From IMG/VR virus record IMGVR_UViG_3300006641_000055, positions 1 to 41,237 of that record: a stretch of DNA of 41,237 nucleotides. One strand, 5' to 3'. The translations under genes and the position numbers were made by a program. This DNA is from a virus. The notes beneath the pieces are model-generated. The model searched no databases, had not been told where the DNA came from, and saw only the letters and a program-made list of their open reading frames with translations. How positions within the stretch are numbered: position 1 is the first letter of the stretch; every line of letters starts with the position of its first letter. Shown in pieces: positions 7,597-14,962 of this stretch.

Positions 7597-9000
7597 ATGG
7601 CTGTGCAAGCACTGTGGCTCCAGAATCTTGACTATCCGGCCCGGTGGGACCGCACGGTGTTCGATCAACTGTGGTCGGAAGGCACCCTGACTACGACCTC
7701 GTTTGCTGTTGCTCAGAGTGCTACGCCGGCGATGACTGTGCAAGTCGCAGCGGGCACCGCTGTCGTGCAGGGTGACGATCAGGCGTTCCAAGGCAAGTAT
7801 CTGTGCCGTGAGGAGAACGCGACTACGGGTGTCGCGATCGCTGCGGCCCCCGGATCGGGAACACGCTACGACCTTGTCGTGTTGAAGGTCAACGATCCGA
7901 ACGCTGGCGGTGCGGCAGGAGACAACGCTGTGATCACAGTCGTCACAGGCACCGCCTCCGGCAGTCCTGTTGATCCTGCTGTCCCGAACAGCGCGCTCGT
8001 GCTTGCGCGAGTGACGGTCGCCTCGGGTACAGGCACCATTACCAACGCGATGATCACCGATCTTCGTGTTCCGGCACGTGTTGAGAACGCGACAGCCCCC
8101 GCCGGTTCGGTCATGCCTTACGCCGGCACAACTGCCCCGGCAGGATGGCTGCTGTGCGACGGCACCGCCTATTCGCAGACGATCTACGCATCGCTCTACA
8201 CAGTGATCGGCGGGACCTACAACACGTCAGCGGGACAGTCAGCACCGGCAGTCGGTACATTCCGTGTCCCGATCCTGACAGGACGTATCCCGGTAGGCCT
8301 TGATTCTGCGCAAACCGAGTTCGACACGCTCGGAGAGACAGGCGGCTCGAAGTCGTCTACTGCTTCTCACACGCACACGATGGCGCACGATCACGCGATC
8401 GACCACGACCACGGATCGTTCACGACCGCAGTCGCCGGCACGCACAACCATGCTGCAACATTCTCGCTGACCGCGGATAACGGCGGGACGCACACGCATG
8501 CGGTCACAAACACGCTCGGGATCGTGAACAACGGCAACCACACTCACAACATCTCAACGAACGCAGGCGAAGGTGCACACCAGCATCAGTTGAACGCCAA
8601 CCAGACCCCCTCTGGCACGCACGGTCACACGACGAACGGCACTCTCGCGTCCGGCCTCAACGGTTCGGGCGGTTCTACTTCGGCCTACACCAACTCTTTC
8701 GTCGCCGGCTATGAAGGCAAGCACACGCACAGTGGTGCGACGGACACGCAGGGTGATCACGGGCACAGCATTTCAGGCGGGATCGCAGTCAACTCAGGCG
8801 ACGGTTCTCACTCGCACAGCGTTTCTGGCAGCGTCTCTGTGACCGCGGGGCAAGGATCACACGACCACACGATCGACGTGCCGAACTACACCGGGACCTC
8901 AGGTGCCTCGTCAGCAGCGAACACGGGGGCTGGCAGCGTCGACGCGACCTCCGGCAACCTCCAGCCCTATCTCGTGCTGAACTACATCATCAAGTTCTGA
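7597..9000 (+). CDS. Tail collar adhesin with His-rich receptor-binding region
   Basis: The 467-residue product has an N-terminal beta-rich attachment region, then a phage tail collar domain at about residues 168-235 (AGSVMPYAGTTAPAGWLLCDG, then FRVPILTGRIPVG). From about residue 250 to 430 there are at least ten His-X-His pairs (HTHTMAHDH, HDHGSF, HTHAVTN, HSHSVSG, HDHTIDV). In T4 gp12 and similar fibre tips, such pairs chelate metal ions along a trimer axis, so a metal-threaded trimeric needle is likely. It ends with a conserved LQPYLVLNYIIKF motif seen in collar proteins. Confidence 0.85.
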   Translation: MAVQALWLQNLDYPARWDRTVFDQLWSEGTLTTTSFAVAQSATPAMTVQVAAGTAVVQGDDQAFQGKYLCREENATTGVAIAAAPGSGTRYDLVVLKVNDPNAGGAAGDNAVITVVTGTASGSPVDPAVPNSALVLARVTVASGTGTITNAMITDLRVPARVENATAPAGSVMPYAGTTAPAGWLLCDGTAYSQTIYASLYTVIGGTYNTSAGQSAPAVGTFRVPILTGRIPVGLDSAQTEFDTLGETGGSKSSTASHTHTMAHDHAIDHDHGSFTTAVAGTHNHAATFSLTADNGGTHTHAVTNTLGIVNNGNHTHNISTNAGEGAHQHQLNANQTPSGTHGHTTNGTLASGLNGSGGSTSAYTNSFVAGYEGKHTHSGATDTQGDHGHSISGGIAVNSGDGSHSHSVSGSVSVTAGQGSHDHTIDVPNYTGTSGASSAANTGAGSVDATSGNLQPYLVLNYIIKF

Positions 9001-9057
9001 TCACATTTCGACACGAACTTCGGTTAGTGTTCCCCACAGTATCCACAGGGAGGACTG

Positions 9058-9291
9058 ATGGGGCTTCTAGACGAAATGCGACAGGAGATGCCGCCACCGA
9101 AACACGTGTGCGGTGTCACCAAGGCGATCGAGCAGATGGACAAGAAAGACGCTGCCGATCTCGAGGCCGCTGTCGCTGACCAGACGATCATGGCGACAAG
9201 CATCAGTCGCGTGCTTGCACGTCGCGGGATCACCGTGAAACCTGACGCGATCAGACGACACCGCAAGAAGGACTGCGCCTGTGTCCGATGA
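9058..9291 (+). CDS. Small DNA-binding-like protein
   Basis: This 77-residue protein starts at an ATG with a clear GGAGG Shine-Dalgarno. It opens MGLLDEM, contains a helix-turn-helix-like stretch (TSISRVLARRGITVKPDAIRRHRKK) and ends in CACVR. The pattern resembles small phage proteins in which a paired-helix unit selects DNA. It overlaps the metallophosphoesterase by 11 bases. The gap 9001-9057 before it holds only the Shine-Dalgarno and a weak TAGTGT-like hexamer at 9025-9030. Regulatory role is inferred. Confidence 0.6.
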   Translation: MGLLDEMRQEMPPPKHVCGVTKAIEQMDKKDAADLEAAVADQTIMATSISRVLARRGITVKPDAIRRHRKKDCACVR

Positions 9292-10291
9292 GTACCGGCA
9301 GGAAGGCGTGATCGAGGATCTCGAGCGCGCACTGCGGGACGCACAGCGGCAGTTAGCGAAAGCGAAGCAGCGCACCGACGAACTTGTCGTCGTCACGCAC
9401 GACGCAGCGAAGGCGGCGATGCTTGCGTTGGGTGGGGTGCCGAAGTCGCCGGCCCGGGCACGATCGAAGTCGTCGAAGGGGCGCGAGGTGGCGTTGTGGC
9501 ATCTGACTGACTGGCAAGGGGCAAAGTTGACAACCTCGTACAACTCGAAAGTCATGCGCGATCGAGTGATGAAGTTCTGTGAGAAGGCAGCGACGATCAC
9601 CGAGATCCAGCGTGCTGATCACCCGGTCGACGATGTTGTGATCATGTTCGGTGGTGACATGGTTGAGGGTCTGTTCAACTTTCCCACTCAACCGTTCGAG
9701 ATCGACGCAACTCTGTTTGAGCAGTATGTGACCGTCTCACGCCTTCTTGTCGATGTCGTCCTGCACGCCCTCACCACTTACTCGCATGTGACTGTCGTGT
9801 CCGAATGGGGCAACCACGGCAGGATCGGCTCGAAGCGTGACAGCGTGCCGCGATCAGACAACGTGGACAGAATGTGCTACGAACTCGCACGGCAACTGCT
9901 TGCACACGAGAAGCGTGTGACGTGGCAGGAGTGCCCGGAGGACATACAGCGAGTCGAGATCGGGAACTACCGTGCGATCTTGATCCACGGTGACGAGATC
10001 GGGCGCAACGGGTTTGCCTCCCCGATGACGATCGTGAACCACGTGAACCGCTGGAAGTCAGGTGCATACAAGTGGGAGTTCCGTGACTGTTTCGTCGCGC
10101 ACTATCACACGCATGCAGAATGGCCTCTGGCTGACGGCCTCGGGACGGTGTACCAGACAGGCTCTACGGAATCAGACAACAGGTACGCTGGAGTCATGCT
10201 CGCCGCCTCCGCGACACCATCACAGCGTTTGCATTTCGTCGATCCTGTGAAGGGCCGGACGACCGCCTCGTACAAGGTGTGGTTGGACTGA
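9281..10291 (+). CDS. Metallophosphoesterase (calcineurin-like, exonuclease-type)
   Basis: The 336-residue product starts at a GTG inside the previous gene. After a coiled coil (about residues 10-50) it carries the metallophosphoesterase blocks in order: LWHLTDWQ near 72-79, FGGDMVEG at 123-130, WGNHGR at 176-181, LIHGDE at 235-239 and HYHTHAEW at 274-281. These are the metal ligands of the calcineurin/Mre11 superfamily. Phage members are often labelled DNA repair exonucleases, but substrate cannot be told from sequence. Location between tail and lysis genes is common in actinophages. Confidence 0.85.
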   Translation: MSDEYRQEGVIEDLERALRDAQRQLAKAKQRTDELVVVTHDAAKAAMLALGGVPKSPARARSKSSKGREVALWHLTDWQGAKLTTSYNSKVMRDRVMKFCEKAATITEIQRADHPVDDVVIMFGGDMVEGLFNFPTQPFEIDATLFEQYVTVSRLLVDVVLHALTTYSHVTVVSEWGNHGRIGSKRDSVPRSDNVDRMCYELARQLLAHEKRVTWQECPEDIQRVEIGNYRAILIHGDEIGRNGFASPMTIVNHVNRWKSGAYKWEFRDCFVAHYHTHAEWPLADGLGTVYQTGSTESDNRYAGVMLAASATPSQRLHFVDPVKGRTTASYKVWLD

Positions 10292-10292
10292 C

Positions 10293-10583
10293 ATGGACAG
10301 GCCTTTCGTTCGTATCGAGTGGGCAGATGCTCATGCACACGACGAGGACTCGTGGGTGTATTTGTCGAACGTCCCGGATCGAGGCGAGTATCTCGTGTCG
10401 TCGATCGGGCATCTTCTTGCTCTTGGTGACGGTGGGCAGACAGGGCACGTGTCGATCGCACAGTCGATCGGTGTGCGCGACGATGCCGGCGACCACATTA
10501 TCCACATCCCGGTCGGGATGGTGCGCAACTTGTGGGTGCTGAAAGGTCGACCGATCACACTCGAGAAACTTCTCGATCTGTAG
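10293..10583 (+). CDS. Hypothetical protein
   Basis: This 96-residue protein begins one base after the metallophosphoesterase stop. It is beta-rich and acidic at the start (FVRIEWADAHAHDEDSWVYL). No membrane segment, cysteine cluster or known motif is visible. Its TAG stop lies next to the -35 of a well-formed promoter at 10584-10612. Confidence 0.55.
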   Translation: MDRPFVRIEWADAHAHDEDSWVYLSNVPDRGEYLVSSIGHLLALGDGGQTGHVSIAQSIGVRDDAGDHIIHIPVGMVRNLWVLKGRPITLEKLLDL

Positions 10584-10612
10584 TTGACTTGTGCACCCGA
10601 CCCGACTAGGGT
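10584..10612 (+). promoter_or_regulatory. Promoter TTGACT-17-TAGGGT with GACCC/GGGTC inverted repeat
   Basis: The -35 TTGACT (10584-10589) and -10 TAGGGT (10607-10612) are separated by 17 bases. The -10 ends seven bases before the ATG at 10620, predicting a leaderless transcript. GACCC at 10599-10603 and GGGTC at 10609-10613 form an inverted repeat, reminiscent of the palindrome in the other strong promoters of this window. Confidence 0.65.
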
Positions 10613-10619
10613 CATGTGC

Positions 10620-10955
10620 ATGGCGATCGACGACTATCTCTTGATCACGGGAGAAGGTGTGCCCGTGTGCGAGGCCCACGTTCAACCGTACATCGACGAC
10701 CCGTTGACTCCCGCGACCACCGACGAGTATGCTGCGTGGCTCTCATCTCACGGAGCCCCCATGAGATGCCAGCGGTGTGTAGGAGTCGACGATGACGCGG
10801 AACGAGATCATGTGGTTGCTGACTTTCTTGGAGCGAACCGTTGCTCGTGGGGAGACAGAAACCGCGATGGTGATCAGGCTCCACTCGATCCTTTCCGAGC
10901 GTTTGCGGCTTACCTGTCGCACCCAAGTCACCGAGGCGACACTTCCGTCGGGTAA
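10620..10955 (+). CDS. Hypothetical protein with CXXC, overlapping the next gene
   Basis: The start at 10620 is chosen from the promoter spacing; an in-frame ATG at 10614 is possible. The first 50 or so residues have the GC-rich third positions of real genes and end with a CQRC motif. After about base 10775 codon use in this frame becomes atypical, while the frame starting at 10792 takes on coding character. Either the gene reads on through its neighbour, or an ancestral stop was lost. Function unknown. Confidence 0.5.
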   Translation: MAIDDYLLITGEGVPVCEAHVQPYIDDPLTPATTDEYAAWLSSHGAPMRCQRCVGVDDDAERDHVVADFLGANRCSWGDRNRDGDQAPLDPFRAFAAYLSHPSHRGDTSVG

Positions 10956-10962
10956 GATCTGA
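10792..10962 (+). CDS. Hypothetical small protein (alternative frame)
   Basis: This 56-residue ORF (MTRNEIMWLLTFLERTVARG, ending TLPSGKI) has an AGGAG Shine-Dalgarno at 10781-10785 and GC-rich third codon positions, unlike the tail of the overlapping frame. A stop at 10780-10782 in its own frame argues for a separate gene rather than a frameshift product. It is mainly helical, with no recognised family. Confidence 0.5.
   Translation: MTRNEIMWLLTFLERTVARGETETAMVIRLHSILSERLRLTCRTQVTEATLPSGKI
10953..10958 (+). promoter_or_regulatory. -10-like hexamer TAAGAT for gene at 10965
   Basis: TAAGAT overlaps the TAA stop at 10953-10955 and ends six bases before the ATG at 10965. No Shine-Dalgarno is present. 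Confidence 0.4.
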
Positions 10963-10964
10963 GC

Positions 10965-11453
10965 ATGAGTTTCTCAGACGTTCTTGCCAAGGCCGGCGTG
11001 CCCTACACGATCGACGTGCGCGCCCCTAGGCGGCCCGTGCCGGAGGCAACAGGAGTCGAGGTGACTGTTGCACAGTCCCCGCGTTTCGACAAAGTGATCT
11101 GGATCGCGACAAACAAGACTCCGATGCCGTTGGCGGTTGTCGACCGAAATGGTCGGGTATTGGTGCTTCGAGCCGGCGTGTTCGGTGAAGTGATCATGCA
11201 CGCCCCCGACGGTGTGTTGTCAGAGGCGCAGGAGTCAGTCAAGGCGGCGATCGCAAGCACGCCCAAGAAGGCGGCTCGAGCCGAGGCACCGCCCACTGAC
11301 ACCTCTCCCGACGTTGCCCCCGCGCAAACCGACGGAGAACCGTCGCAAACAGAAAGCGACGAGGACGCACCGGCCCCCAAGAAGAAGGCGACCAAGAAGA
11401 AGGTCGTCGTACAAGGATCGACTGACTCGATCGAGGTCGAGGTTTCAGAGTGA
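10965..11453 (+). CDS. Hypothetical protein with low-complexity Lys/Pro/Ala tail
   Basis: This 162-residue protein has a compact beta-rich N-terminal half (residues 1-90) and a disordered acidic then Lys-rich tail (PAPKKKATKKKVVVQ). The tail resembles those of some virion or DNA-associated proteins. Its position just before holin- and endolysin-like genes gives no clear role. The start agrees with the TAAGAT hexamer six bases upstream. Confidence 0.55.
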   Translation: MSFSDVLAKAGVPYTIDVRAPRRPVPEATGVEVTVAQSPRFDKVIWIATNKTPMPLAVVDRNGRVLVLRAGVFGEVIMHAPDGVLSEAQESVKAAIASTPKKAARAEAPPTDTSPDVAPAQTDGEPSQTESDEDAPAPKKKATKKKVVVQGSTDSIEVEVSE

Positions 11454-11641
11454 AACTGACGGTCGAACAGCGACGCATGATCGCGTCCTACCTGCGCTCA
11501 CTTCTTGCCTCTGCCCTCGCGACGTACACAGCGACGGGCGACATCAAGGCAACCCTGAACGCTCTGTGGGCCGCTGTGATCCCGACCGCGATGCGCTACC
11601 TCAACCCGAAAGACCCCGGATTCGGACGTAAGGCAGAGTAG
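11450..11641 (+). CDS. Holin-like small membrane protein
   Basis: This 63-residue protein starts at a GTG overlapping the previous stop. It has a hydrophobic stretch (SYLRSLLASALATYTATG and ALWAAVIPTAM) followed by a RYLNPKDPGFGR tail, a pattern common in small phage proteins placed directly before endolysin genes. The hydrophobicity is moderate, so one or two membrane helices are possible. A holin role is inferred mainly from being coupled by one base to the peptidase gene. Confidence 0.5.
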   Translation: MKLTVEQRRMIASYLRSLLASALATYTATGDIKATLNALWAAVIPTAMRYLNPKDPGFGRKAE

Positions 11642-12102
11642 TGGCCCGCCCTTACCCGTACTATCCGGCATGGGATGGTGGGAAAGCGAGCGCGCTGATC
11701 CTCAAGTGCGCTGACCTCTGCCAGCGACGATGGAAAGGATCACGCAACGTCGGGACTTATGTGAACCGTGACATGCGTGATCGTCCCGGCAACAAGAGCG
11801 TGCACGCGACCGGGTTTGCTCTCGATCTCAAGTATTACGACGAGACGCAGGCACGCGAGATCTGGGACTTCTTCGTCGTCAACTCTCTTGCGCTGAACGT
11901 CGCAGAAGTGCACTGGTACACCTACGGTAAGCATGGTGCCGGCTATCGCTGTTCGCGAGGTGAGGGCCGGCGGGGTGTGCGCATCTACAAAGACGCAGAA
12001 TCTTCCGCTGGTAAAGGCGGGCCGTGGTTGCACATCGAACTGGTCGACATGGATGTCGAGGAGTGGGAGAGGCGGTTTCGCGCTCTCAAACCGACTGCCT
12101 GA
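11641..12102 (+). CDS. Endolysin, M15-type D-Ala-D-Ala peptidase
   Basis: The 153-residue product starts at GTG. It has the zinc-peptidase pattern of the VanY/M15 group: SVHATGFALDLKY with His55 and Asp62, then PWLHIEL with His131 as third zinc ligand. Such enzymes cut peptide cross-links in peptidoglycan. There is no signal peptide or binding domain, so export would depend on a holin, consistent with the upstream membrane protein. A later gene (18431-18874) encodes a second, secreted wall hydrolase. Confidence 0.8.
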   Translation: MARPYPYYPAWDGGKASALILKCADLCQRRWKGSRNVGTYVNRDMRDRPGNKSVHATGFALDLKYYDETQAREIWDFFVVNSLALNVAEVHWYTYGKHGAGYRCSRGEGRRGVRIYKDAESSAGKGGPWLHIELVDMDVEEWERRFRALKPTA

Positions 12103-12122
12103 TCAACGCGATCGAAAGATGG

Positions 12123-12152
12123 TTGACCCCGACCCGGGTCGGGTCTTACGAT
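12123..12152 (+). promoter_or_regulatory. Promoter with palindromic operator in spacer
   Basis: TTGACC (12123-12128), an 18-base spacer containing the perfect palindrome CCGACCCGGGTCGG, and TACGAT (12147-12152). The -10 ends six bases before the ATG at 12159. The 35 bases 12119-12153 are identical to 36917-36951. Confidence 0.75.
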
Positions 12153-12158
12153 GACGAC

Positions 12159-12371
12159 ATGACATCAACAGCAACCAACAACGAGTGGACGATCGCATAC
12201 GTCGACCACAGACCGACGTGTGACTTCTGCGCTAAGACCGCGGTGTACGACGCAAAGATGACGCAAGGACCGTGGGCCTTCATGTGCGACGATCACTTCG
12301 GCAGTGAGTCGGACGGTCGCCTCGGCCTCGGTTTCGGACAGCGCCTCGTCGAGATCAGCGAGGTCAAGTGA
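12159..12371 (+). CDS. Small protein with CXXC and CXXH zinc-ligand pattern
   Basis: The 70-residue product starts at 12159, where the promoter predicts the transcript 5' end. It contains RPTCDFCAKTAVYDAK and FMCDDHFG, so Cys-X2-Cys and Cys-X2-His pairs could bind one zinc ion. This pattern is common in small actinophage proteins of unknown role. The gene overlaps the next by TGATG. A CAACAGCA motif falls inside codons 3-6. Confidence 0.65.
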   Translation: MTSTATNNEWTIAYVDHRPTCDFCAKTAVYDAKMTQGPWAFMCDDHFGSESDGRLGLGFGQRLVEISEVK

Positions 12372-12706
12372 TGAAGCACCGTGACGTGATCATCAAGTCG
12401 AAGGTCGTGTCGCCGGTCGGCGGCATGTATCAGCGACGCATGAACGACTACAAGGTGTTCTTCGTCGAGATCGACGGCAACCCGTGGAAGTCGCACGAAC
12501 AGACAAAGTGGGTCAAGCACGACATCGACCTCCTGCTCGACTTCGGGCACTACAACATCTTCGAGCGCATCCGCACTACCTACACAGTCGTCGACGGGAC
12601 GATCGTGTCACATACGACCAAGATCGACGATCGCGCCGAGCACCTCGCACTCATGGCGAAGCGCAAGTGCGCCAAAGAAGCCGGCCTCATCCCGAAGGAG
12701 TGGTGA
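12371..12706 (+). CDS. Hypothetical protein
   Basis: This 111-residue protein starts at the ATG overlapping the previous TGA; a GTG at 12368 is also possible. It is basic and mixed alpha/beta, with a Trp-Lys-rich centre (KVFFVEIDGNPWKS). No recognised domain. It is co-transcribed with the zinc-binding genes on each side. Confidence 0.55.
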   Translation: MKHRDVIIKSKVVSPVGGMYQRRMNDYKVFFVEIDGNPWKSHEQTKWVKHDIDLLLDFGHYNIFERIRTTYTVVDGTIVSHTTKIDDRAEHLALMAKRKCAKEAGLIPKEW

Positions 12707-12711
12707 TCACA

Positions 12712-13125
12712 ATGAAGCGTGCCTACCTGCCCGACGACACAGAAGTCACCCTCACTGACCTGTGTCACCTCGTCTACCAGATGTTCGGCGCACACGCCGT
12801 CGACGCGCTGATGCGCGCCACGATGCCGGACGACGTGATCTTCGCCCGTTGCGAACCGTGCGAGGACAACATGCCGCACCTGATCGGCCCTCGCGAAACG
12901 ATCTGTCTCGTCTGCTGTTCTGAGAACAAACCACTGAACATGATCACGATCGCCTCGACCGAATGTCCACGATGTCATGCACCGGCAGGCGAATGGTGCC
13001 AAACATCGGGCACCTACAGAGAGGACAACAAGCACAACTTCCATCCCGCGCTCGCACACGTCGAGCGCGAACGACTCGTCACGGAACACAACCGAGCGAT
13101 CAGAGCACGACGCTTCGAAGTGTGA
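12712..13125 (+). CDS. Multi-cysteine zinc-binding protein
   Basis: The 137-residue protein has three Cys-X2-Cys pairs: CEPC near residue 47, CLVC near 65 and CPRC at about 85, the last followed by APAGEWCQTSG and a downstream His. The CP-x-C-x-A-x-x-G-x-x-C arrangement is that of small phage zinc-binding modules associated with DNA. It probably binds nucleic acid; partner unknown. Starts five bases after the previous stop. Confidence 0.65.
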   Translation: MKRAYLPDDTEVTLTDLCHLVYQMFGAHAVDALMRATMPDDVIFARCEPCEDNMPHLIGPRETICLVCCSENKPLNMITIASTECPRCHAPAGEWCQTSGTYREDNKHNFHPALAHVERERLVTEHNRAIRARRFEV

Positions 13126-13132
13126 CGCACCC

Positions 13133-13150
13133 TTTCCGTACCATCGGAAA
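13133..13150 (+). promoter_or_regulatory. Inverted repeat TTTCCG/CGGAAA around TACCAT
   Basis: A perfect 6-base inverted repeat flanks TACCAT (13139-13144), a -10-like hexamer. The predicted transcript start near 13151 would place the CAACAGCA leader motif (13158) near its 5' end. No -35 is obvious. Confidence 0.4.
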
Positions 13151-13157
13151 CGTCAAC

Positions 13158-13175
13158 CCAACAGCAACCAAGGAG
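13158..13175 (+). promoter_or_regulatory. CAACAGCA leader motif with AAGGAG
   Basis: CCAACAGCAACCAAGGAG sits eight bases before the ATG at 13184. It is one of seven similar leader motifs in the window. Confidence 0.6.
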
Positions 13176-13183
13176 ACATCCAC

Positions 13184-13735
13184 ATGACATCAGAAGCCCC
13201 GGTCAAGGCGAAGAAGCCCAAGACCACCGACCCGACCACGGCCCTCGCCAACGTCGCAAACGAACTGCACCACATGATCAGCATGGTGTTCGAGGAAGGC
13301 ACGACAGACGAACTGGCGCGCCGGCTCGAACTCGCAACCCGCGCAAGCGGTCTGCTGAAGGACATCATCGACGCGATCGTCGAGAGCCTCGGCGCACGAA
13401 TGGAGGACGACACGATGACCGTCGCCGGCGTGGGCGTGTTCACACGTAAGCAGCGCACGTCGAGCGCATGGCTGACCGACGACTCAAAGGAGCAGATGTA
13501 CGACGACGCAGTCAGAGCGATCATCAAGCAGGTCGCTGTCGACAAGATGACCGGCGAACTTCACCAGCCACTCGCCAACGCTGTGCGCGAAACGTGGAAG
13601 CACATTACCGATGCGTTCTCGCTCGGCGCTGATCCCAAGACTGGTTTCCGCAAGACCCTCGGCCTCCGGCCCGACGAATACCGCACCAAGTACGCGACCG
13701 GGTACACGGTCACAGTTTCACAGGAGACGATCTGA
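13184..13735 (+). CDS. Hypothetical protein of the recombination operon
   Basis: The start is fixed by AAGGAG at 13170-13175. The 183-residue product is acidic and mostly helical, with a Lys-rich start (KAKKPKTTDP) and central helices (ELARRLELATRASGLLKDII). It lies directly upstream of, and one base from, the ERF annealing protein, where phages usually encode an exonuclease or accessory factor. I see no nuclease motif. Function unknown; a recombination or nucleotide-related role is only suggested by position. Confidence 0.6.
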   Translation: MTSEAPVKAKKPKTTDPTTALANVANELHHMISMVFEEGTTDELARRLELATRASGLLKDIIDAIVESLGARMEDDTMTVAGVGVFTRKQRTSSAWLTDDSKEQMYDDAVRAIIKQVAVDKMTGELHQPLANAVRETWKHITDAFSLGADPKTGFRKTLGLRPDEYRTKYATGYTVTVSQETI

Positions 13736-13736
13736 C

Positions 13737-14456
13737 ATGTGGCAGGCAACATCCGACTCGATCGCACAGATCGCCTGCGCACTGACGAAAGCACTCGGAG
13801 AACTGACAGACGTGCCGAAGGGCCGCGAAGCAAAGATCCCGACCAAGACCGGCAACTCGTATGCGTACAAGTACGCCGACCTTGCTGACGCGCTTCAGAT
13901 GGTGCGTCCGATCCTTGCCCGTCACAACCTTGCAGTCATGCAGAACGCATCGACCTCAGGCGACGACGTGTTGATCACGACGACGATTATCCACGAATCC
14001 GGCGAGTACGTCACTTTCGCGCCGTTGGCACTCGGTCAGGGCCGGACAGCGCAAGAGGCCGGCAGCGCGATCACCTACGGTCGTCGCTACCACCTGCTCG
14101 CCTGTCTCGGCCTCGCCGCCGACGACGACGACGGCGCAACCGCGGCCCCCCGCACTGAGAACAAGCCACAGCAACGCGCTAAGGCGCAGAGAGCAACGCA
14201 AACGAACGACCGCCCCGTGAGTGCCCCACAGGATCGAAGCGAGGCAGAGACGACGATACGCAACATTCTCGCGACGTTGCCCGCCGATCGTGCACGTGCT
14301 GTACGCGACAAGTTCCGCGCCGAGTTCGGAGCACTGAAGGACCTGCACGTCGATCGACACAGCGAAGCCCTCGACTGGCTCAACATCACGATCGCCTTCG
14401 ACAACCACGAGGACGACGAATGGGTCAAGGCGGCTCGAGCCGATGACCAAGAGTAG
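13737..14456 (+). CDS. erf: ERF-family single-strand DNA annealing protein
   Basis: The 239-residue product carries the ERF superfamily core: GNSYAYKYADLADALQMVRP near residues 38-57, then GRTAQEAGSAITYGRRYHLL and the DDDDG acidic motif near 125-130. ERF proteins anneal complementary single strands during recombination-dependent replication and DNA repair. The C-terminal third is Gln/Arg-rich and probably flexible. The start is preceded by an AGGAG Shine-Dalgarno in the end of the previous gene. It overlaps the next gene by 14 bases. Confidence 0.88.
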   Translation: MWQATSDSIAQIACALTKALGELTDVPKGREAKIPTKTGNSYAYKYADLADALQMVRPILARHNLAVMQNASTSGDDVLITTTIIHESGEYVTFAPLALGQGRTAQEAGSAITYGRRYHLLACLGLAADDDDGATAAPRTENKPQQRAKAQRATQTNDRPVSAPQDRSEAETTIRNILATLPADRARAVRDKFRAEFGALKDLHVDRHSEALDWLNITIAFDNHEDDEWVKAARADDQE

Positions 14457-14682
14457 GGTCACGCTCACGATCACCGTCGAGGTCGACGACACGATCATCG
14501 ACGCGCTGCCGGCACACGACAACGGCCCCCACGAACCACCGACATCAGGCATCGAACACGAAGCACTCATGCAACTGTCCGAACTGTCACACCAACTGTG
14601 GAACAACTGGCGACACATGCGTGCACGGCTCGATCATCTCGACTGGTCGATCGCAACGGTCGACGACGACGGAATCTTCTGA
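14443..14682 (+). CDS. Hypothetical protein
   Basis: This 79-residue acidic protein (start MTKSRVTLTITVEVDDTIID) has a beta-strand N-terminus, a His/Pro linker and a Trp-rich helical C-terminus (QLWNNWRHMRARLDHLDW). It overlaps the ERF gene. No family recognised. It is the last gene before the long non-coding region. Confidence 0.55.
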   Translation: MTKSRVTLTITVEVDDTIIDALPAHDNGPHEPPTSGIEHEALMQLSELSHQLWNNWRHMRARLDHLDWSIATVDDDGIF

Positions 14683-14689
14683 TACAAAT

Positions 14690-14721
14690 GCGGAGCCCCC
14701 GGTCTTCACCGAGGGCTCCGC
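14690..14721 (+). terminator. Strong hairpin, probable terminator
   Basis: GCGGAGCCC (14690-14698) pairs with GGGCTCCGC (14713-14721), and inside it CGGT pairs with ACCG around a CTTC loop. The stem begins seven bases after the stop of the recombination operon. There is no U-tract, as is frequent in GC-rich actinobacteria. Confidence 0.7.
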
Positions 14722-14727
14722 TCCTAC

Positions 14728-14744
14728 CCAACAGCACAGGAAGG
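14728..14744 (+). promoter_or_regulatory. CAACAGCA motif without an annotated gene
   Basis: CCAACAGCACAGGAAGG follows the hairpin. The first ATG after it (14762) opens only an eight-codon frame ending at 14788, so this may be a leader peptide or a relic of a lost gene. Confidence 0.4.
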
Positions 14745-14761
14745 CAACAGCACCCTACCAC

Positions 14762-14788
14762 ATGATCACGCCGGGCAAGGCCCGATGA
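14762..14788 (+). other. Possible eight-residue leader ORF
   Basis: ATG ATC ACG CCG GGC AAG GCC CGA TGA follows a CAACAGCA/AGGAAGG leader. It may be a minicistron or chance. No attenuator structure was proven. Confidence 0.2.
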
Positions 14789-14962
14789 CACCAATACTCA
14801 GATCGACGGCGTAGGTGGGTTCACTCAAACGAAACGGGAGGCCTCTTGCCGATCAGAGACAGACCGCTTAGTCGTTTGCCAGAGGCGTGAGAAACCTCGA
14901 CACGTGCAAACCACTCGATGACACGGGGCTCTGGTTGTGACGATGACATCGACGCGATGACA
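14783..14962 (+). repeat. Four CGATGACA iterons in non-coding DNA
   Basis: CGATGACA occurs at 14783-14790, 14916-14923, 14941-14948 and 14955-14962, all in the same orientation. The last two are 14 bases apart. Chance expectation for this 8-mer in the gap is far below one copy. Protein-binding iterons, possibly a replication origin, are suggested by their position after the recombination operon. Confidence 0.5.
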
